DNA of 22,723 nt from Sulfuricurvum sp. Its GTDB lineage: Bacteria > Campylobacterota > Campylobacteria > Campylobacterales > Sulfurimonadaceae. The notes under the pieces are model-generated. The model searched no databases. It was not told where the DNA came from and worked only from the letters and a program-made list of their open reading frames with translations. Positions 1-8,704 of the stretch are shown here, in pieces. Within the stretch, counting starts at the first letter, position 1; the number at the start of each line of letters is the position of its first letter. The translations under genes were made by a program, and so were the position numbers. The DNA lies in assembly GCA_030679635.1 (NCBI GenBank), contig JAUXSZ010000077.1:1-22723 (forward strand). The letters are read 5' to 3'.

Positions 1-64
1 AACATGCTCCATCGCATTTAAGCTAATTAATTATTTTTGGGGAAATTTTATTATTTAAAGATAC

Positions 65-70
65 TATAAT
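65..70 (+). promoter_or_regulatory. -10 box of the sodB/oxidoreductase operon promoter
   Basis: A perfect TATAAT lies 31 bases before the sodB start codon. No good -35 hexamer is seen at the expected distance (about 42-47); the upstream DNA is AT-rich with T-runs, which is common for Campylobacterota promoters. I see no clear Fur or PerR box in the 100 bases available, and the upstream sequence is cut by the window edge. Confidence 0.5.
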
Positions 71-88
71 AAAAGAACTCAGAGTATC

Positions 89-94
89 AAGGAG
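89..94 (+). promoter_or_regulatory. Ribosome binding site of sodB
   Basis: AAGGAG six bases before the ATG at 101. It decides the start in favour of this ATG over the in-frame ATG five codons further on. Confidence 0.75.
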
Positions 95-100
95 TATAAG

Positions 101-781
101 ATGCAACATACGTTGATGACGCTGCCTTATGAACAGACAGCATTGGAACCTCACATTTCTGCCGAAACCGTTTCCTATCATTACGGTAAACACCATGCAG
201 GGTATGTCAATAAACTCAATGGGCTTATCAGAGGGACGGAATATGAGGAAAAAACGCTTGAGTATATCGTGAAATATGCCGATGGCGCTATTTTCAATAA
301 TGGTGCGCAGATCTTTAATCACGATTTCTACTGGCACGGTCTATCCATTACTCCCCACACCCCCTCGGTAGAACTCTCCGATCTGATCGAGCGTGATTTC
401 GGTTCAATGGAGGGATTCAAAGAAGCGTTTTTAACGTCTGCTGCGGGACTTTTCGGTTCGGGCTGGGTATGGTTAGTCATGACGAAGGAAGGGAAGCTTG
501 CGATTGAGCAGACCTCCAATGCCGATACGCCGATACGTCATGGCCGCGTTGCGTTGCTCACATGCGATATCTGGGAACATGCCTACTATATCGACTATCG
601 CAATGGACGGCCGGATTATTTGGAAAACTGGTGGAAACTGGTGAACTGGAAATTCGTATCAGACAATCTTTCCAAGGTAAAAAATGATCCGATAGCAGGT
701 TACAGTCAGCCATGCAATGACGATAGCGAAGTATGCGACTACGTCGATACAATGCAAGAACATGAACGTACTCCCTCGTAA
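101..781 (+). CDS. sodB: Superoxide dismutase, iron type
   Basis: Converts superoxide to hydrogen peroxide and oxygen in the cytoplasm. The four metal ligands of the Fe/Mn-SOD family are visible: His27 (YHYGKHH), His74 (NHDFYWH), Asp156 and His160 (DIWEHAYY). Gln70, just before the second ligand, matches the second-sphere glutamine that marks iron enzymes (Gln69 in E. coli SodB). The fold ends around the NWKFVSDNL segment; about 35 further residues form a polar tail with two cysteines, not present in the compact E. coli enzyme. There is no signal peptide. The next gene starts 14 bases downstream, so the enzyme is very likely made together with the oxygen-sensitive-type oxidoreductase that follows, which suggests a protective role (inference). 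Confidence 0.95.
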   Translation: MQHTLMTLPYEQTALEPHISAETVSYHYGKHHAGYVNKLNGLIRGTEYEEKTLEYIVKYADGAIFNNGAQIFNHDFYWHGLSITPHTPSVELSDLIERDFGSMEGFKEAFLTSAAGLFGSGWVWLVMTKEGKLAIEQTSNADTPIRHGRVALLTCDIWEHAYYIDYRNGRPDYLENWWKLVNWKFVSDNLSKVKNDPIAGYSQPCNDDSEVCDYVDTMQEHERTPS

Positions 782-795
782 CAGGGGATAAGATA

Positions 796-3339
796 ATGAC
801 ACTCAACGAACTCAAACGATATAACGGCCGTAACGGCATGAGTGCCTATGTCGCCTACAAGGGAACCGTTTACGATGTCACCCAGAGTCCCTTCTGGAAA
901 GAGGGAAACCATCAAGGGCAGCACAATGCTGGCGCAGACCTGACCATCATGATGGCCGGTGCGCCGCACGGCGATGAAGTGTTTGCAAAGATGCCCGTCG
1001 TTGCAACACTGGAAGAAGAGCCTCTTTTGCAGCAGTCCGACGCGTCTGCGGCTACACCGTTAAAAGAGCGTCTCCAAATCTGGTATAAAAAATACCACCC
1101 CCATCCGATGACCGTCCACTTTCCCATAGCCTTGCATATGTTTTCTGCCGGATTAGACCTCTTTTTTCTCGCTTCCCCCAAAGTACCCTACGCAGTCGGA
1201 GTCTTCTACACCTTTTTTGTCGCCACCGTCATGGGATTTGTTGCGATGATAGCGGGGGTTCTGAGCTGGTGGATCAATTACAACCTTTCAACTCGCCGTC
1301 CGTTCGTCGTAAAGCTGATTGTCGCTACGCTGACGCTGCTGCTGGGAGTCGTGGGAATCGCCCTCTATCTGGAGAATCCTGGGATTGTTTACGAAGCTTC
1401 TTTGGAGGGGATCACCTACCATGCCATTATATTGTTCACCGGAATGAGCGTTATCGTACTGGGGTACTATGGGGGAAAGATCACCTGGGGAGACCTTTCA
1501 CAGTACGATACGAAAACAGTCGTTTCCGAAACGGAAGAACCTCTCTCTGCCGCCGCCGGGAAGCTGCCGGCGGCGGGTACCTATGAGGTCCCATTTTCAT
1601 CGGCAGCGACGATGGCGCCGGTAAAAGAGGTGAGGTATGAAGTCAAAGAAGGCGGGATTGGCAGGCCCAACACCATTTCCATACTGATCGGCGGGGCGGC
1701 GGGAGCCGGTATAGATACCCTTGAAAATCTCCTATGCGATGCTTTCAAACGCAGCGGATACTACCTCTTTTCTACGAAGGAGTATATGTCCCGGGTGCGC
1801 GGCGGCAGCAATACGGTACTCATCCGGATCTCCGACACACCGCTGGAGGCACCGTGCTGGGAGGTTGACCTCTTCATTGCGATGGATGCGTTAGCGCTGG
1901 AACATGCAAAAGAACGCTGCACAAGCAAAACGATTATAGTAGCTGACCAGACTTTTGCACAGATGGAGACAAACAGTAGGGCGATCCCGATGAAAGAAAC
2001 GGCCCAAAAACTCGGCAACGTCCACTATGCCAATACCTACGTAGCCGGTGTCGCCTTCGGCCTGCTTGGCATTGAACCGCAGCCGCTGATCCAAAGCGTT
2101 GCCGAACATTTCAAAGAGGATACGGCTAACGCAGCGGCAGTCAATGAGGGGTGCCAAGCAGGGGGAAAACTGGAGCGTTCAACGCTTCCGGCGTTGCCAA
2201 AAGCAGACCGAGAGAGGAGTGAAAAACTTCATCTGATGGACGGGACCACGGCATCTGGGTTTGGTTTTTTGAGCGGCGGATGCAATTTTGTCGCCTCTTA
2301 CCCGATGTCACCCTCAACCGGCGTCCTCAACTTTATGGCTTCGATGTCAAAACAGTTCACGATTGCGGTCGAACAAAGCGAGGACGAGATTGCTTCCTTG
2401 CATATGGTACTTGGGGCATGGTACGCAGGGGCGCGCGCACTGACAACAACCTCGGGAGGCGGATTTGCCCTGATGGGGGAAGCGCTTAGCCTGTCGGGCA
2501 TGACGGAAACTCCGGCCGTGATCTATCTTGCCCAGCGTCCAGGACCTGCTACAGGCCTTCCGACGCGCAGCGAACAAGGGGACCTGAACTTGGCCCTTCA
2601 CTCTGGACACGGGCCGTTTCCCCGTCTGATTTTAGCACCGGGATCACTGCGCGAGTGTATCGACTTGGGCTATCTTGCTTTCGAACTCGCAGATCGCTAT
2701 CAACTGCCGGTCATTATTCTCAGCGATCAGTATTTGGCCGACTCCATAGCGATGATCGGTGATGTAGACTTTTCTGCCTATGAGCAGCGCCGCTATATTG
2801 TCCGCACCGATAAGGAGTATCGCCGCTATGCCGATACGCAGGAGGGAATCAGCCCCAGAGGCGTCCCAGGTTTCGGAGAGGGTTTGGTCTGTGCAGACGG
2901 TCATGAGCACGATGAGCGGGGACAGATCACCGAAGATTACCGTAAACGAATTCAGATGGCCTCAAAACGCGCTCGCAAAGAGACGGGGCTGATTGCGCAA
3001 GCCGTTGCCCCATACACATATGGGGAGGGGAGTATCGCGGTAATCGGCTGGGGATCGACCCGAGGGGCGATTGCCGAAGCCCTGCAGCAGCTGGATGACC
3101 CGCGGCTGGTACAGATCCATTTTGCCTGGGTGCATCCGCTCAATCCGGAACATCTTCTTTTCCTTAAAAAATATACACATGTGATCGTCGTGGAAAACAA
3201 CGCAGACGGTGCATTTGCCGACCGTCTGCAGCATTACGGCATTGTCGTGGAAAGCCGAGTGTTGCAGTATAACGGCTTCTCCTTCTTCGCCGACCAGCTT
3301 TCGGCAATGATCAGTGAGAGAATAAAGGAGCTATCATGA
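796..3339 (+). CDS. Fusion protein: cytochrome b5-like domain + DUF2231 membrane domain + 2-oxoacid:acceptor oxidoreductase gamma-alpha
   Basis: An 847-residue protein with four parts. Residues 1-75 match small cytochrome b5-like heme proteins ([12 protein letters not shown], then histidines at 39, 43 and 58 as possible heme ligands, in GNHQGQH and APHGD). Residues 96-230 are a DUF2231 domain with the [10 protein letters not shown] motif (from H101) and four predicted membrane helices near 107-127, 133-160, 172-193 and 205-225. A proline/alanine-rich linker follows. Residues about 290-470 are the gamma domain (IGGAAGAG at 297-304, then YMSRVRGG), and about 476-847 the alpha domain (YPMSPST in place of the usual YPITPST, then [18 protein letters not shown]). 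Gamma-alpha fusions are common; the heme-membrane front end is not known to me. The frame is open throughout with no sign of a frameshift. The beta subunit gene overlaps its stop (ATGA). The family oxidises 2-oxoacids with CoA, or carboxylates acyl-CoA in reverse. The substrate cannot be told. A weak AGGGG lies eight bases before the ATG. Confidence 0.85.
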   Translation: MTLNELKRYNGRNGMSAYVAYKGTVYDVTQSPFWKEGNHQGQHNAGADLTIMMAGAPHGDEVFAKMPVVATLEEEPLLQQSDASAATPLKERLQIWYKKYHPHPMTVHFPIALHMFSAGLDLFFLASPKVPYAVGVFYTFFVATVMGFVAMIAGVLSWWINYNLSTRRPFVVKLIVATLTLLLGVVGIALYLENPGIVYEASLEGITYHAIILFTGMSVIVLGYYGGKITWGDLSQYDTKTVVSETEEPLSAAAGKLPAAGTYEVPFSSAATMAPVKEVRYEVKEGGIGRPNTISILIGGAAGAGIDTLENLLCDAFKRSGYYLFSTKEYMSRVRGGSNTVLIRISDTPLEAPCWEVDLFIAMDALALEHAKERCTSKTIIVADQTFAQMETNSRAIPMKETAQKLGNVHYANTYVAGVAFGLLGIEPQPLIQSVAEHFKEDTANAAAVNEGCQAGGKLERSTLPALPKADRERSEKLHLMDGTTASGFGFLSGGCNFVASYPMSPSTGVLNFMASMSKQFTIAVEQSEDEIASLHMVLGAWYAGARALTTTSGGGFALMGEALSLSGMTETPAVIYLAQRPGPATGLPTRSEQGDLNLALHSGHGPFPRLILAPGSLRECIDLGYLAFELADRYQLPVIILSDQYLADSIAMIGDVDFSAYEQRRYIVRTDKEYRRYADTQEGISPRGVPGFGEGLVCADGHEHDERGQITEDYRKRIQMASKRARKETGLIAQAVAPYTYGEGSIAVIGWGSTRGAIAEALQQLDDPRLVQIHFAWVHPLNPEHLLFLKKYTHVIVVENNADGAFADRLQHYGIVVESRVLQYNGFSFFADQLSAMISERIKELS

Positions 3340-4181
3340 ACCATCCATTCGACCGCCAAGATGTCGATGTCGCCTGGTGTCCAGGATGCGGTAACTTCGG
3401 CATTCTGCAATTGATCAAAGAGGTACTGGACGAACTGCAGGCCGATAGGAGAAGTACCGTTATTGTCTCCGGTATCGGGCAGGCGGCGAAAACGCCGTAC
3501 TATATTGATGTCAATATGTTTGGGGTGCTGCATGGCAGGGCCTTGCCTGTCGCCACGGCACTCAAAGCGGCCAATCCAGAATTAATGGTCATTGCCGAAG
3601 GCGGGGACGGCGACATGTACGGCGAAGGGGGAAACCACTTTCTCCATGCCATACGGCGCAATGTGGATATCGTCCATATCGTCCACAACAACATGGTCTA
3701 TGGCCTTACCAAAGGACAAGCATCTCCGACAAGCCAGAAAGGTTTTACGACCAAGGTGCAGGTTGATGGGGTGGGCAGCGAACCTTTCAATCCGCTCGCC
3801 GTTGCTCTTGCACTGAAAGCCGGTTTCGTCTCCCGCGTTAACATCGGAAACGCCGTACATGCCAAAGAGGTATTGAAAGCAGCTTTTCTCCACCCCGGGT
3901 ATTCCCTGGTCGACATTTTTCAGCCTTGCGTTACCTTTAACAAGACCAACACCTACCAGTGGTTTAAAGAGAACACCTATGTGCTCGATGGTTCTTATGA
4001 TCCGACCGACATCGGTGCAGCGATGAACAAAGCTCTTGAAACAGCATCAATGCCGTTGGGGATACTTTACCGAAATATCAGCAGTACGTTCGAACAGCGG
4101 ATACGCCGAGGCGCCACCGAACCGCTTTATTCTATAAAGCACGATACGGCGCAGATACAAGGGCTGTTTGAGGGTTACTGA
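3336..4181 (+). CDS. 2-oxoacid:acceptor oxidoreductase beta subunit (thiamine diphosphate-binding)
   Basis: Catalytic beta subunit that holds thiamine diphosphate; it must pair with the gamma-alpha protein just upstream, whose stop codon it overlaps by four bases. WCPGCGNFG gives Cys15 and Cys18, the first two iron-sulfur ligands; [12 protein letters not shown] (from G90) is the thiamine-diphosphate and magnesium motif; [12 protein letters not shown] and PCVTFN (Cys198) are family signatures. The usual third ligand, in GIGC, is Gln49 here (GIGQAAK), and the protein has only three cysteines in total. I recall a [11 protein letters not shown] subfamily in other bacteria with a cysteine a little further on, where this protein has Val59. 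The [4Fe-4S] cluster may therefore have a non-cysteine ligand or be modified. No ferredoxin-like delta subunit is encoded nearby. Length (281 residues) is normal. Confidence 0.92.
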   Translation: MNHPFDRQDVDVAWCPGCGNFGILQLIKEVLDELQADRRSTVIVSGIGQAAKTPYYIDVNMFGVLHGRALPVATALKAANPELMVIAEGGDGDMYGEGGNHFLHAIRRNVDIVHIVHNNMVYGLTKGQASPTSQKGFTTKVQVDGVGSEPFNPLAVALALKAGFVSRVNIGNAVHAKEVLKAAFLHPGYSLVDIFQPCVTFNKTNTYQWFKENTYVLDGSYDPTDIGAAMNKALETASMPLGILYRNISSTFEQRIRRGATEPLYSIKHDTAQIQGLFEGY

Positions 4182-4185
4182 TCTT

Positions 4186-4198
4186 TGCCGTTACGGCA
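4186..4198. terminator. Small hairpin between convergent genes
   Basis: TGCCG-TTA-CGGCA forms a five-base-pair stem with a three-base loop, placed in the 24-base gap between the converging oxidoreductase beta gene and ruvX. On the + strand it is followed by GTGTTTGTT, a poor U-tract. It may be a weak bidirectional terminator; the stem is short, so this is uncertain. Confidence 0.3.
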
Positions 4199-4205
4199 GT
4201 GTTTG

Positions 4206-4598
4206 TTACATGAGTTTAAGATACCGCTCCAAAATAATCTTCGCCGAAAGGGAGTCGATCCGCCCGTCCCGTTTGTAGCGTATCTCCCCCTTCATCAGCG
4301 CTTCGGCTTCCTGAGAACTGTGGGATTCGTCCTGATAGGCGATCTCCCCTTTGAAATCGACGAGATTCATAAAATGGTCAACCCGTCGGCGCATCTCGTC
4401 TTCGCTGGTGCTTCCCATCGGGATACCGACGACAACCGTGGTCGCTTCGTATTCGTTTAACACTTTTTTGACGTCATGTGCCGCCTGATTACGGTTTTTC
4501 CGCTCAACCGCCGGAAGCGGGGTCACAATTCCGACACCTGAACTAAGGGCAAGGCCGATGCGCTTAAGCCCTAAATCAATCGCGATCATTGCACCCAT
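4206..4598 (-). CDS. ruvX: Holliday junction resolvase-like RuvX (YqgF family)
   Basis: RNase H-fold nuclease of the YqgF family, linked to Holliday junction resolution and, in some bacteria, 16S rRNA maturation. The first catalytic aspartate lies in AIDLGLKRIGLALS near the N-terminus; VVVGIPMG, YQDESHSSQEA and the C-terminal IDSLSAKIILERYL match the remaining family motifs, including the last aspartate. I place the start at the ATG at 4598, which overlaps the mnmE stop as TAATG; the ATG at 4589 is also possible, and an earlier in-frame start at 4613 would add five residues inside mnmE. The protein is about 130 residues, normal for the family. It is the last gene of the rpmH-to-ruvX chain. 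Confidence 0.88.
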   Translation of the reverse strand: MGAMIAIDLGLKRIGLALSSGVGIVTPLPAVERKNRNQAAHDVKKVLNEYEATTVVVGIPMGSTSEDEMRRRVDHFMNLVDFKGEIAYQDESHSSQEAEALMKGEIRYKRDGRIDSLSAKIILERYLKLM

Positions 4599-5941
4599 TA
4601 TTTTCCCAGACAAAATTGACCAAACATCTTGTCGAACATCTCATCGAGTTCGTACGGACGGGTCAGAGAGGCCACCGATCGGATCGCTTGGTTGATATGA
4701 AAAGAAAAAAACTCCAGTTCTCCGCTGTGCAACGGCTCGTATGCCTCATGAATAGAGTTGAGGGCATTGGCCGTTGCGCTGATTTGACGCTCAGAGATGA
4801 GCATCATCGCTTCTGTGTCATTATCGTAATCCATGAGATGGGTGAGGGCCGCTACAAGGGAGTCCGTCTCTTGTTTACAACTGAGCTCTATGGGTGCATA
4901 TCTCTCTAGGCGAGCCGTCTCAAATTGTCGGGGTAAATCAACTTTGTTTAAAACACAGATAAACGGCTTTGTTACAGAAAAACGTTCAATAAGCTCTATG
5001 ATCGCACGATCTTCTTCGTCGCTTTCACGGCTGGAATCAAACAATGCGACGACGACATCGGCATTCTCAATGGCAGCAATCGAGCGCTCTATCCCTATTT
5101 TTTCGATTTCATCGTGAGCATTGCGGATACCTGCCGTATCGACCAGACGGATCAGATGCGTCCCTAAGCGTACTTGTTCTTCAATGGTATCCCGTGTCGT
5201 TCCGGCGATTTCACTGACGATCGCCCGTTCGTAATCCAGCAGAACATTCAGTAGTGAACTCTTTCCCACATTGGGTTTGCCGATGATCGCTACACGGAAT
5301 CCTTGCATCAAACCGCTTCTACGGCGGCTTGACTCGAGCGTTTTGGAGAGTTCTTTTGTGATCTTCTCTAATTTATGACCGATTTGATCAACAACATCTT
5401 GTGGAAGATCCTCTTCGGCATAATCGATCACAACCTCGGAATAGGCCAAAATCTCCAGCAGTGAGTCCCGAATACTCTCCACATAGACACGCAACTCTCC
5501 CTTCATTTGACGGGCAAGAATGCGTGCTGCATCATCACTTTTTGCCTCAATCAACGATGCTATGGCTTCCGCTTGGGTCAGATCCATCCGTCCGTTTAAA
5601 AAGGCCCGTTTGCTAAACTCACCAGGCTGTGCCAAACGTGCTCCGGCAGCCACAGAAGCGCGCAAAACCGACTCGGCGACGATCATCCCTCCATGACACT
5701 GAAACTCGACGACATCTTCTCCCGTGAAGCTTTTCGGCCCTTGAAAGTAGATCATGATCGCTTCGTCAATCAAGGTTCCGTTATCATGATGCAAAGAGGT
5801 TAATGCGGCATATCGAGGCTGTAGGTCAATTTTTTTGGAGAGGTGAAGGGCAATGGAGAGGGCATCCCCACCGCTAAGACGAACGATAGCGATGGAACCA
5901 ACGCCATGTGCCGTAGCAATGGCGGCTATGGTTTGATTCAT
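4598..5941 (-). CDS. mnmE: tRNA uridine-5-carboxymethylaminomethyl modification GTPase MnmE
   Basis: With MnmG it modifies the wobble uridine of certain tRNAs (the 5-carboxymethylaminomethyl group). The 447-residue protein has the whole layout: an N-terminal folate-binding, dimerisation domain (IAAIATAHGVGSIAIVRLSG at the start), a helical domain interrupted by the G domain with GKPNVGKSS near 219, GTTRDT, DTAG near 266 and NKVD near 331, and the C-terminal CLGK motif holding the catalytic cysteine (Cys444). It starts seven bases after the jag stop; no good Shine-Dalgarno sequence precedes its ATG, so translation is probably coupled to jag. Its stop overlaps the ruvX start. Confidence 0.96.
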   Translation of the reverse strand: MNQTIAAIATAHGVGSIAIVRLSGGDALSIALHLSKKIDLQPRYAALTSLHHDNGTLIDEAIMIYFQGPKSFTGEDVVEFQCHGGMIVAESVLRASVAAGARLAQPGEFSKRAFLNGRMDLTQAEAIASLIEAKSDDAARILARQMKGELRVYVESIRDSLLEILAYSEVVIDYAEEDLPQDVVDQIGHKLEKITKELSKTLESSRRRSGLMQGFRVAIIGKPNVGKSSLLNVLLDYERAIVSEIAGTTRDTIEEQVRLGTHLIRLVDTAGIRNAHDEIEKIGIERSIAAIENADVVVALFDSSRESDEEDRAIIELIERFSVTKPFICVLNKVDLPRQFETARLERYAPIELSCKQETDSLVAALTHLMDYDNDTEAMMLISERQISATANALNSIHEAYEPLHSGELEFFSFHINQAIRSVASLTRPYELDEMFDKMFGQFCLGK

Positions 5942-5947
5942 AGGGGA

Positions 5948-6781
5948 TTAATATTCGTGGTAACTGTTGATAACGATAAATTTACCGCCATCACGGGTTG
6001 AACGGATAGCGACATACCGATCAGGATAACGGTCACGAAGCTGTTTCAGCGCAATTTGAACCAATACGCCGTCGAGAGTTTTGGTCTGACCGCGCCCTTC
6101 GCGTTCGATATTATCGCACACGCCGACCAGATAACGGGCGATGGACTCTTCTTGATTTTTCAAAAATTCCGCAATCTCAAGACGAAGCTGCAATCCGTAG
6201 GTTGCGTTAATCCAGTTAAACAACATGTACGAAAGAGCTTTATAACGATATCCCTCTTTTCCGATCATGAGTGCCGAATCAACACCCGTAAGCTCAACAA
6301 GCAACGTATTTTCATCATACGCAGATACCTCTATCTCGTGAAGATCAAAACAAATCGATTTAAAAAGTTCGTTGATTTTCTCTTTTACTTCGAGGGCGCA
6401 CTCTTCAACAGAGAGCTCTTCATATTCGTCTTCTCCCTCGTAATCGCCATAAAGATCTTCGTCGTCTTCCTCATCTGCTTCTTCCTCTTGGGCAGTTGCA
6501 AACGATTCTGAGAGGAGGAGATCATTGTGCATTGAACCGCGATGTTCTTCTTCCTCTAGATGCACCTCGTCAACCGGAGCTGACACGAAAGGAACTGCAG
6601 CCGCCACAGCGGCACCAACAGGCAAGTTAGCCACAATAATTGCTGATTTTTTAAAAAGACCTAAAAAACCTTGGGAGGGGAATTGGATGATCTCCACTTG
6701 CAATGCCGTGACCGAACATCCGAACTCTTTCGCCGCTTTAGAATAGGCCAGTTCTAATGAAGGGGCTTCAATCTTTTTCAT
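5948..6781 (-). CDS. jag: Jag/KhpB-type RNA-binding protein
   Basis: RNA-binding protein usually encoded beside yidC. Starting at the ATG at 6781 it has 277 residues: a Jag N-terminal domain (KKIEAPSLELAYSKAAKEFG) with the GFLGLFKK segment, a long acidic linker rich in Glu and Asp (roughly residues 75-135), a KH domain containing IGKEGYRYKAL, and a C-terminal R3H-like segment after REGRGQ. I chose this start because GGAG lies seven bases upstream and the Jag domain begins directly at it; an earlier in-frame start at 6832 would add 17 residues inside yidC without family support. The gene overlaps the end of yidC by 14 bases. The KhpA partner is not in the window. Confidence 0.88.
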   Translation of the reverse strand: MKKIEAPSLELAYSKAAKEFGCSVTALQVEIIQFPSQGFLGLFKKSAIIVANLPVGAAVAAAVPFVSAPVDEVHLEEEEHRGSMHNDLLLSESFATAQEEEADEEDDEDLYGDYEGEDEYEELSVEECALEVKEKINELFKSICFDLHEIEVSAYDENTLLVELTGVDSALMIGKEGYRYKALSYMLFNWINATYGLQLRLEIAEFLKNQEESIARYLVGVCDNIEREGRGQTKTLDGVLVQIALKQLRDRYPDRYVAIRSTRDGGKFIVINSYHEY

Positions 6782-8378
6782 GGTGCTTCTCCGCGATATG
6801 CGCTTCATGTCGAACAATACGTGCTGCTGCAAACTGCTTGTTCACAAGATACTGCTGCGCAATTGAAAAAATATTATTAACAAACCAATACAACACTAAC
6901 CCTGCAGGGAAGGTGAAGAAAAAGAAGGTGAAAATAATCGGTAAAAATTTAAAGATTTTTTCCTGCAACGGATCGGTGAAATTGCTCGGTGTAATCTTCT
7001 GTTGATAATACATCGTGGCACCCATAAGAATCGGCAAAATGTAATACGGGTCCATGCGCGACAAGTCGGTGACCCACAGCATCCAAGGAGCACCCTGTAG
7101 TTCTACGGCATTAAGGAGAACACGATAGATCGCAAAGAAAACTGGGATTTGCAACAGCAACGGAAGACATCCGCCCAGAGGATTGGCTCCGTGCTTTTTG
7201 TACATCTCCATCACCGCTGCATTCATACGCTGAGGATCGCCTTTGTATTTTTCCTGAACCTCTTTGATTTTAGGGGCAATCTCTTTGATTTTCTGCATAG
7301 AGACCATCCCCTTTTGTGTCAAAGGGTAAAGGAAAATACGGATAAGGGCAGTAAGGGCGATAATCGACCATCCCCAGTTCCCAAATAGTCCATGCAACCA
7401 CATCAACACTTTGAAAATAGGGGCAGCAACAAAGGTGAACATCCCGAACTCAATCGCATTGACGAGGACCGGATTGATGGTTTCAAGGGTTTTGTACTCT
7501 TTTGGTCCGACGTACCCTTTAAAGGAAAACTGTTTTGTCCCCTCTAAATAACTCACCGGATTGTCGTTAATGTCACGCTCGACATAGACAGGAGTCGCTT
7601 TGTCAAAATCGTACATGATCGTCGCATAATACTGATCAAACGCCGATACGAGGTGAACATCGCTGAAGCTCTCTCTCCCCTCCACATCGCCGTCTTCAAA
7701 AATCGTTGTATGATTGTCGCCGGCATAGACCATACCGCCGACTACCGTCATCATCACATCATTTATCTGAGGATGCTGTCCGAGGTAAACAAAATAACGC
7801 TTTTCGTCTGAAAGATTCATCGCAACATCATAATGGCCATCGGCATAGAAGGTTACTTTTTTAGTAACCGTCAACCCGGCAAGGGCTTGAGTCAAAAGGA
7901 CCTCTGCTTTTCCATTGTCACCCAACACGATGTCATCGACATTACTCGAATACGGTGTTTTTTGGGCAGCTGCATTCAGCGCTTCATCTGCAAAACGAAC
8001 TTGCAACGGCTTGGGACCCGTTGGAGAGATCAGCTCAGCCAATTTTCCCTCTTTGTTGTCATGCTTTGCATTTTTCAAAACAATCGAAGAGATACGCCCC
8101 AATGTATCGATTTTAAGGGTAAATTCTTTTGAGTCAATGGTCGCCAAAGTATCCGTTTTAACGGTTTTGACATCACTTAACGTGCTCATATTCGCATCGT
8201 ATGGCGGTACAACCACCGCTTGCGTCGAGCTCTTTTCTAAAGCGACTTCGGTTGTCTTATTGACATCACCGCTATTGGGTGCTTTAGGAGGAAAGAGAGT
8301 TGTGTAGCCGATAAAAAAAGCAAATGAAAGCGCAACGGCAAACAACAAACGCTGGTTTGGAGTAAATTTTTCTAACAC
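6768..8378 (-). CDS. yidC: Membrane protein insertase YidC
   Basis: Inserts and folds inner-membrane proteins, alone or with SecYEG. 536 residues: an N-terminal membrane helix (LLFAVALSFAFFIGYTTLF), a large periplasmic beta domain typical of Gram-negative YidC, and a C-terminal insertase core with about five helices (for example GWSIIALTALIRIFLYPLTQ, then GGCLPLLLQIPVFFAIYRVL and FPAGLVLYWFVNNIFSIAQQ). The start codon is GTG at 8378, preceded by AAGGA at a five-base spacing; it begins two bases after the yidD stop. A short basic C-terminal tail rich in His and Lys follows the last helix. It forms a unit with yidD before it and jag after it. Confidence 0.96.
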   Translation of the reverse strand: MLEKFTPNQRLLFAVALSFAFFIGYTTLFPPKAPNSGDVNKTTEVALEKSSTQAVVVPPYDANMSTLSDVKTVKTDTLATIDSKEFTLKIDTLGRISSIVLKNAKHDNKEGKLAELISPTGPKPLQVRFADEALNAAAQKTPYSSNVDDIVLGDNGKAEVLLTQALAGLTVTKKVTFYADGHYDVAMNLSDEKRYFVYLGQHPQINDVMMTVVGGMVYAGDNHTTIFEDGDVEGRESFSDVHLVSAFDQYYATIMYDFDKATPVYVERDINDNPVSYLEGTKQFSFKGYVGPKEYKTLETINPVLVNAIEFGMFTFVAAPIFKVLMWLHGLFGNWGWSIIALTALIRIFLYPLTQKGMVSMQKIKEIAPKIKEVQEKYKGDPQRMNAAVMEMYKKHGANPLGGCLPLLLQIPVFFAIYRVLLNAVELQGAPWMLWVTDLSRMDPYYILPILMGATMYYQQKITPSNFTDPLQEKIFKFLPIIFTFFFFTFPAGLVLYWFVNNIFSIAQQYLVNKQFAAARIVRHEAHIAEKHHEKD

Positions 8379-8380
8379 TG

Positions 8381-8704
8381 TTATCCTTTATACCTAAAAT
8401 TTTTAATCAGAAAAAAATTCTGCTGATGAGGAACGAACCAATATTTTATCGTAATTATGGAAAGTTCGGATGTTTTACCTGCCGGTTTGGCAATAATCGG
8501 ATAATCGATTCCGCCTCGAAAAAGCTGATTACATCTGCAAATACGTAAAAAGGTCGTAGCAAAAGCATAGGGAAGAGAGTTGCATTCAAACTGCCAAAGG
8601 GCATATTCTGAACATGAGGGGTAGTGACGACACGACCCGCGTGTCACCAAAGAGAAGGAGTGCCGATAGAGCCAAAGGAGGCTAAGAAAGAATTTTCTTA
8701 TCAT
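8381..8704 (-). CDS. yidD: Membrane protein insertion efficiency factor YidD
   Basis: Small protein thought to help YidC-dependent membrane insertion. The family core is present: GSCRHYPSCSEYA and RICRCNQLFRGGIDYPII, equivalent to the CRFxPTCSxYA and RCxPxxxGGxDPVP signatures, followed by an aromatic and basic tail of about 35 residues. The length of 107 residues is usual for this group. The start ATG overlaps the rnpA stop (TAATG), implying coupled translation. Confidence 0.92.
   Translation of the reverse strand: MIRKFFLSLLWLYRHSFSLVTRGSCRHYPSCSEYALWQFECNSLPYAFATTFLRICRCNQLFRGGIDYPIIAKPAGKTSELSIITIKYWFVPHQQNFFLIKNFRYKG

Noticed and set aside
796..1530. Possibility that the b5-DUF2231 part is a separate gene joined by a sequence error
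   Set aside because: The frame is continuous through a linker of normal composition, with no stop remnant and no start codon with a ribosome binding site before the gamma domain; kept as a fusion, though only relatives can settle it.
1269..1586. Overlapping open frame on the + strand inside the fusion gene
   Set aside because: It lies in another frame of a clear membrane domain, has an unlikely composition and no ribosome binding site; a shadow of the real gene.
101..4181. Recent horizontal transfer of the left operon based on base composition
   Set aside because: A few sampled lines look GC-richer than parts of clpB, but the cheA region is similar, so the eye alone gives no support.
8381..8704. 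Treating yidD as degenerate because its P/C motif differs from the common CRFxPTCS
   Set aside because: CRHYPSCSEYA and RCNQLFRGGID keep the key cysteines and glycines, and the gene is tightly coupled to rnpA and yidC, so it is intact.
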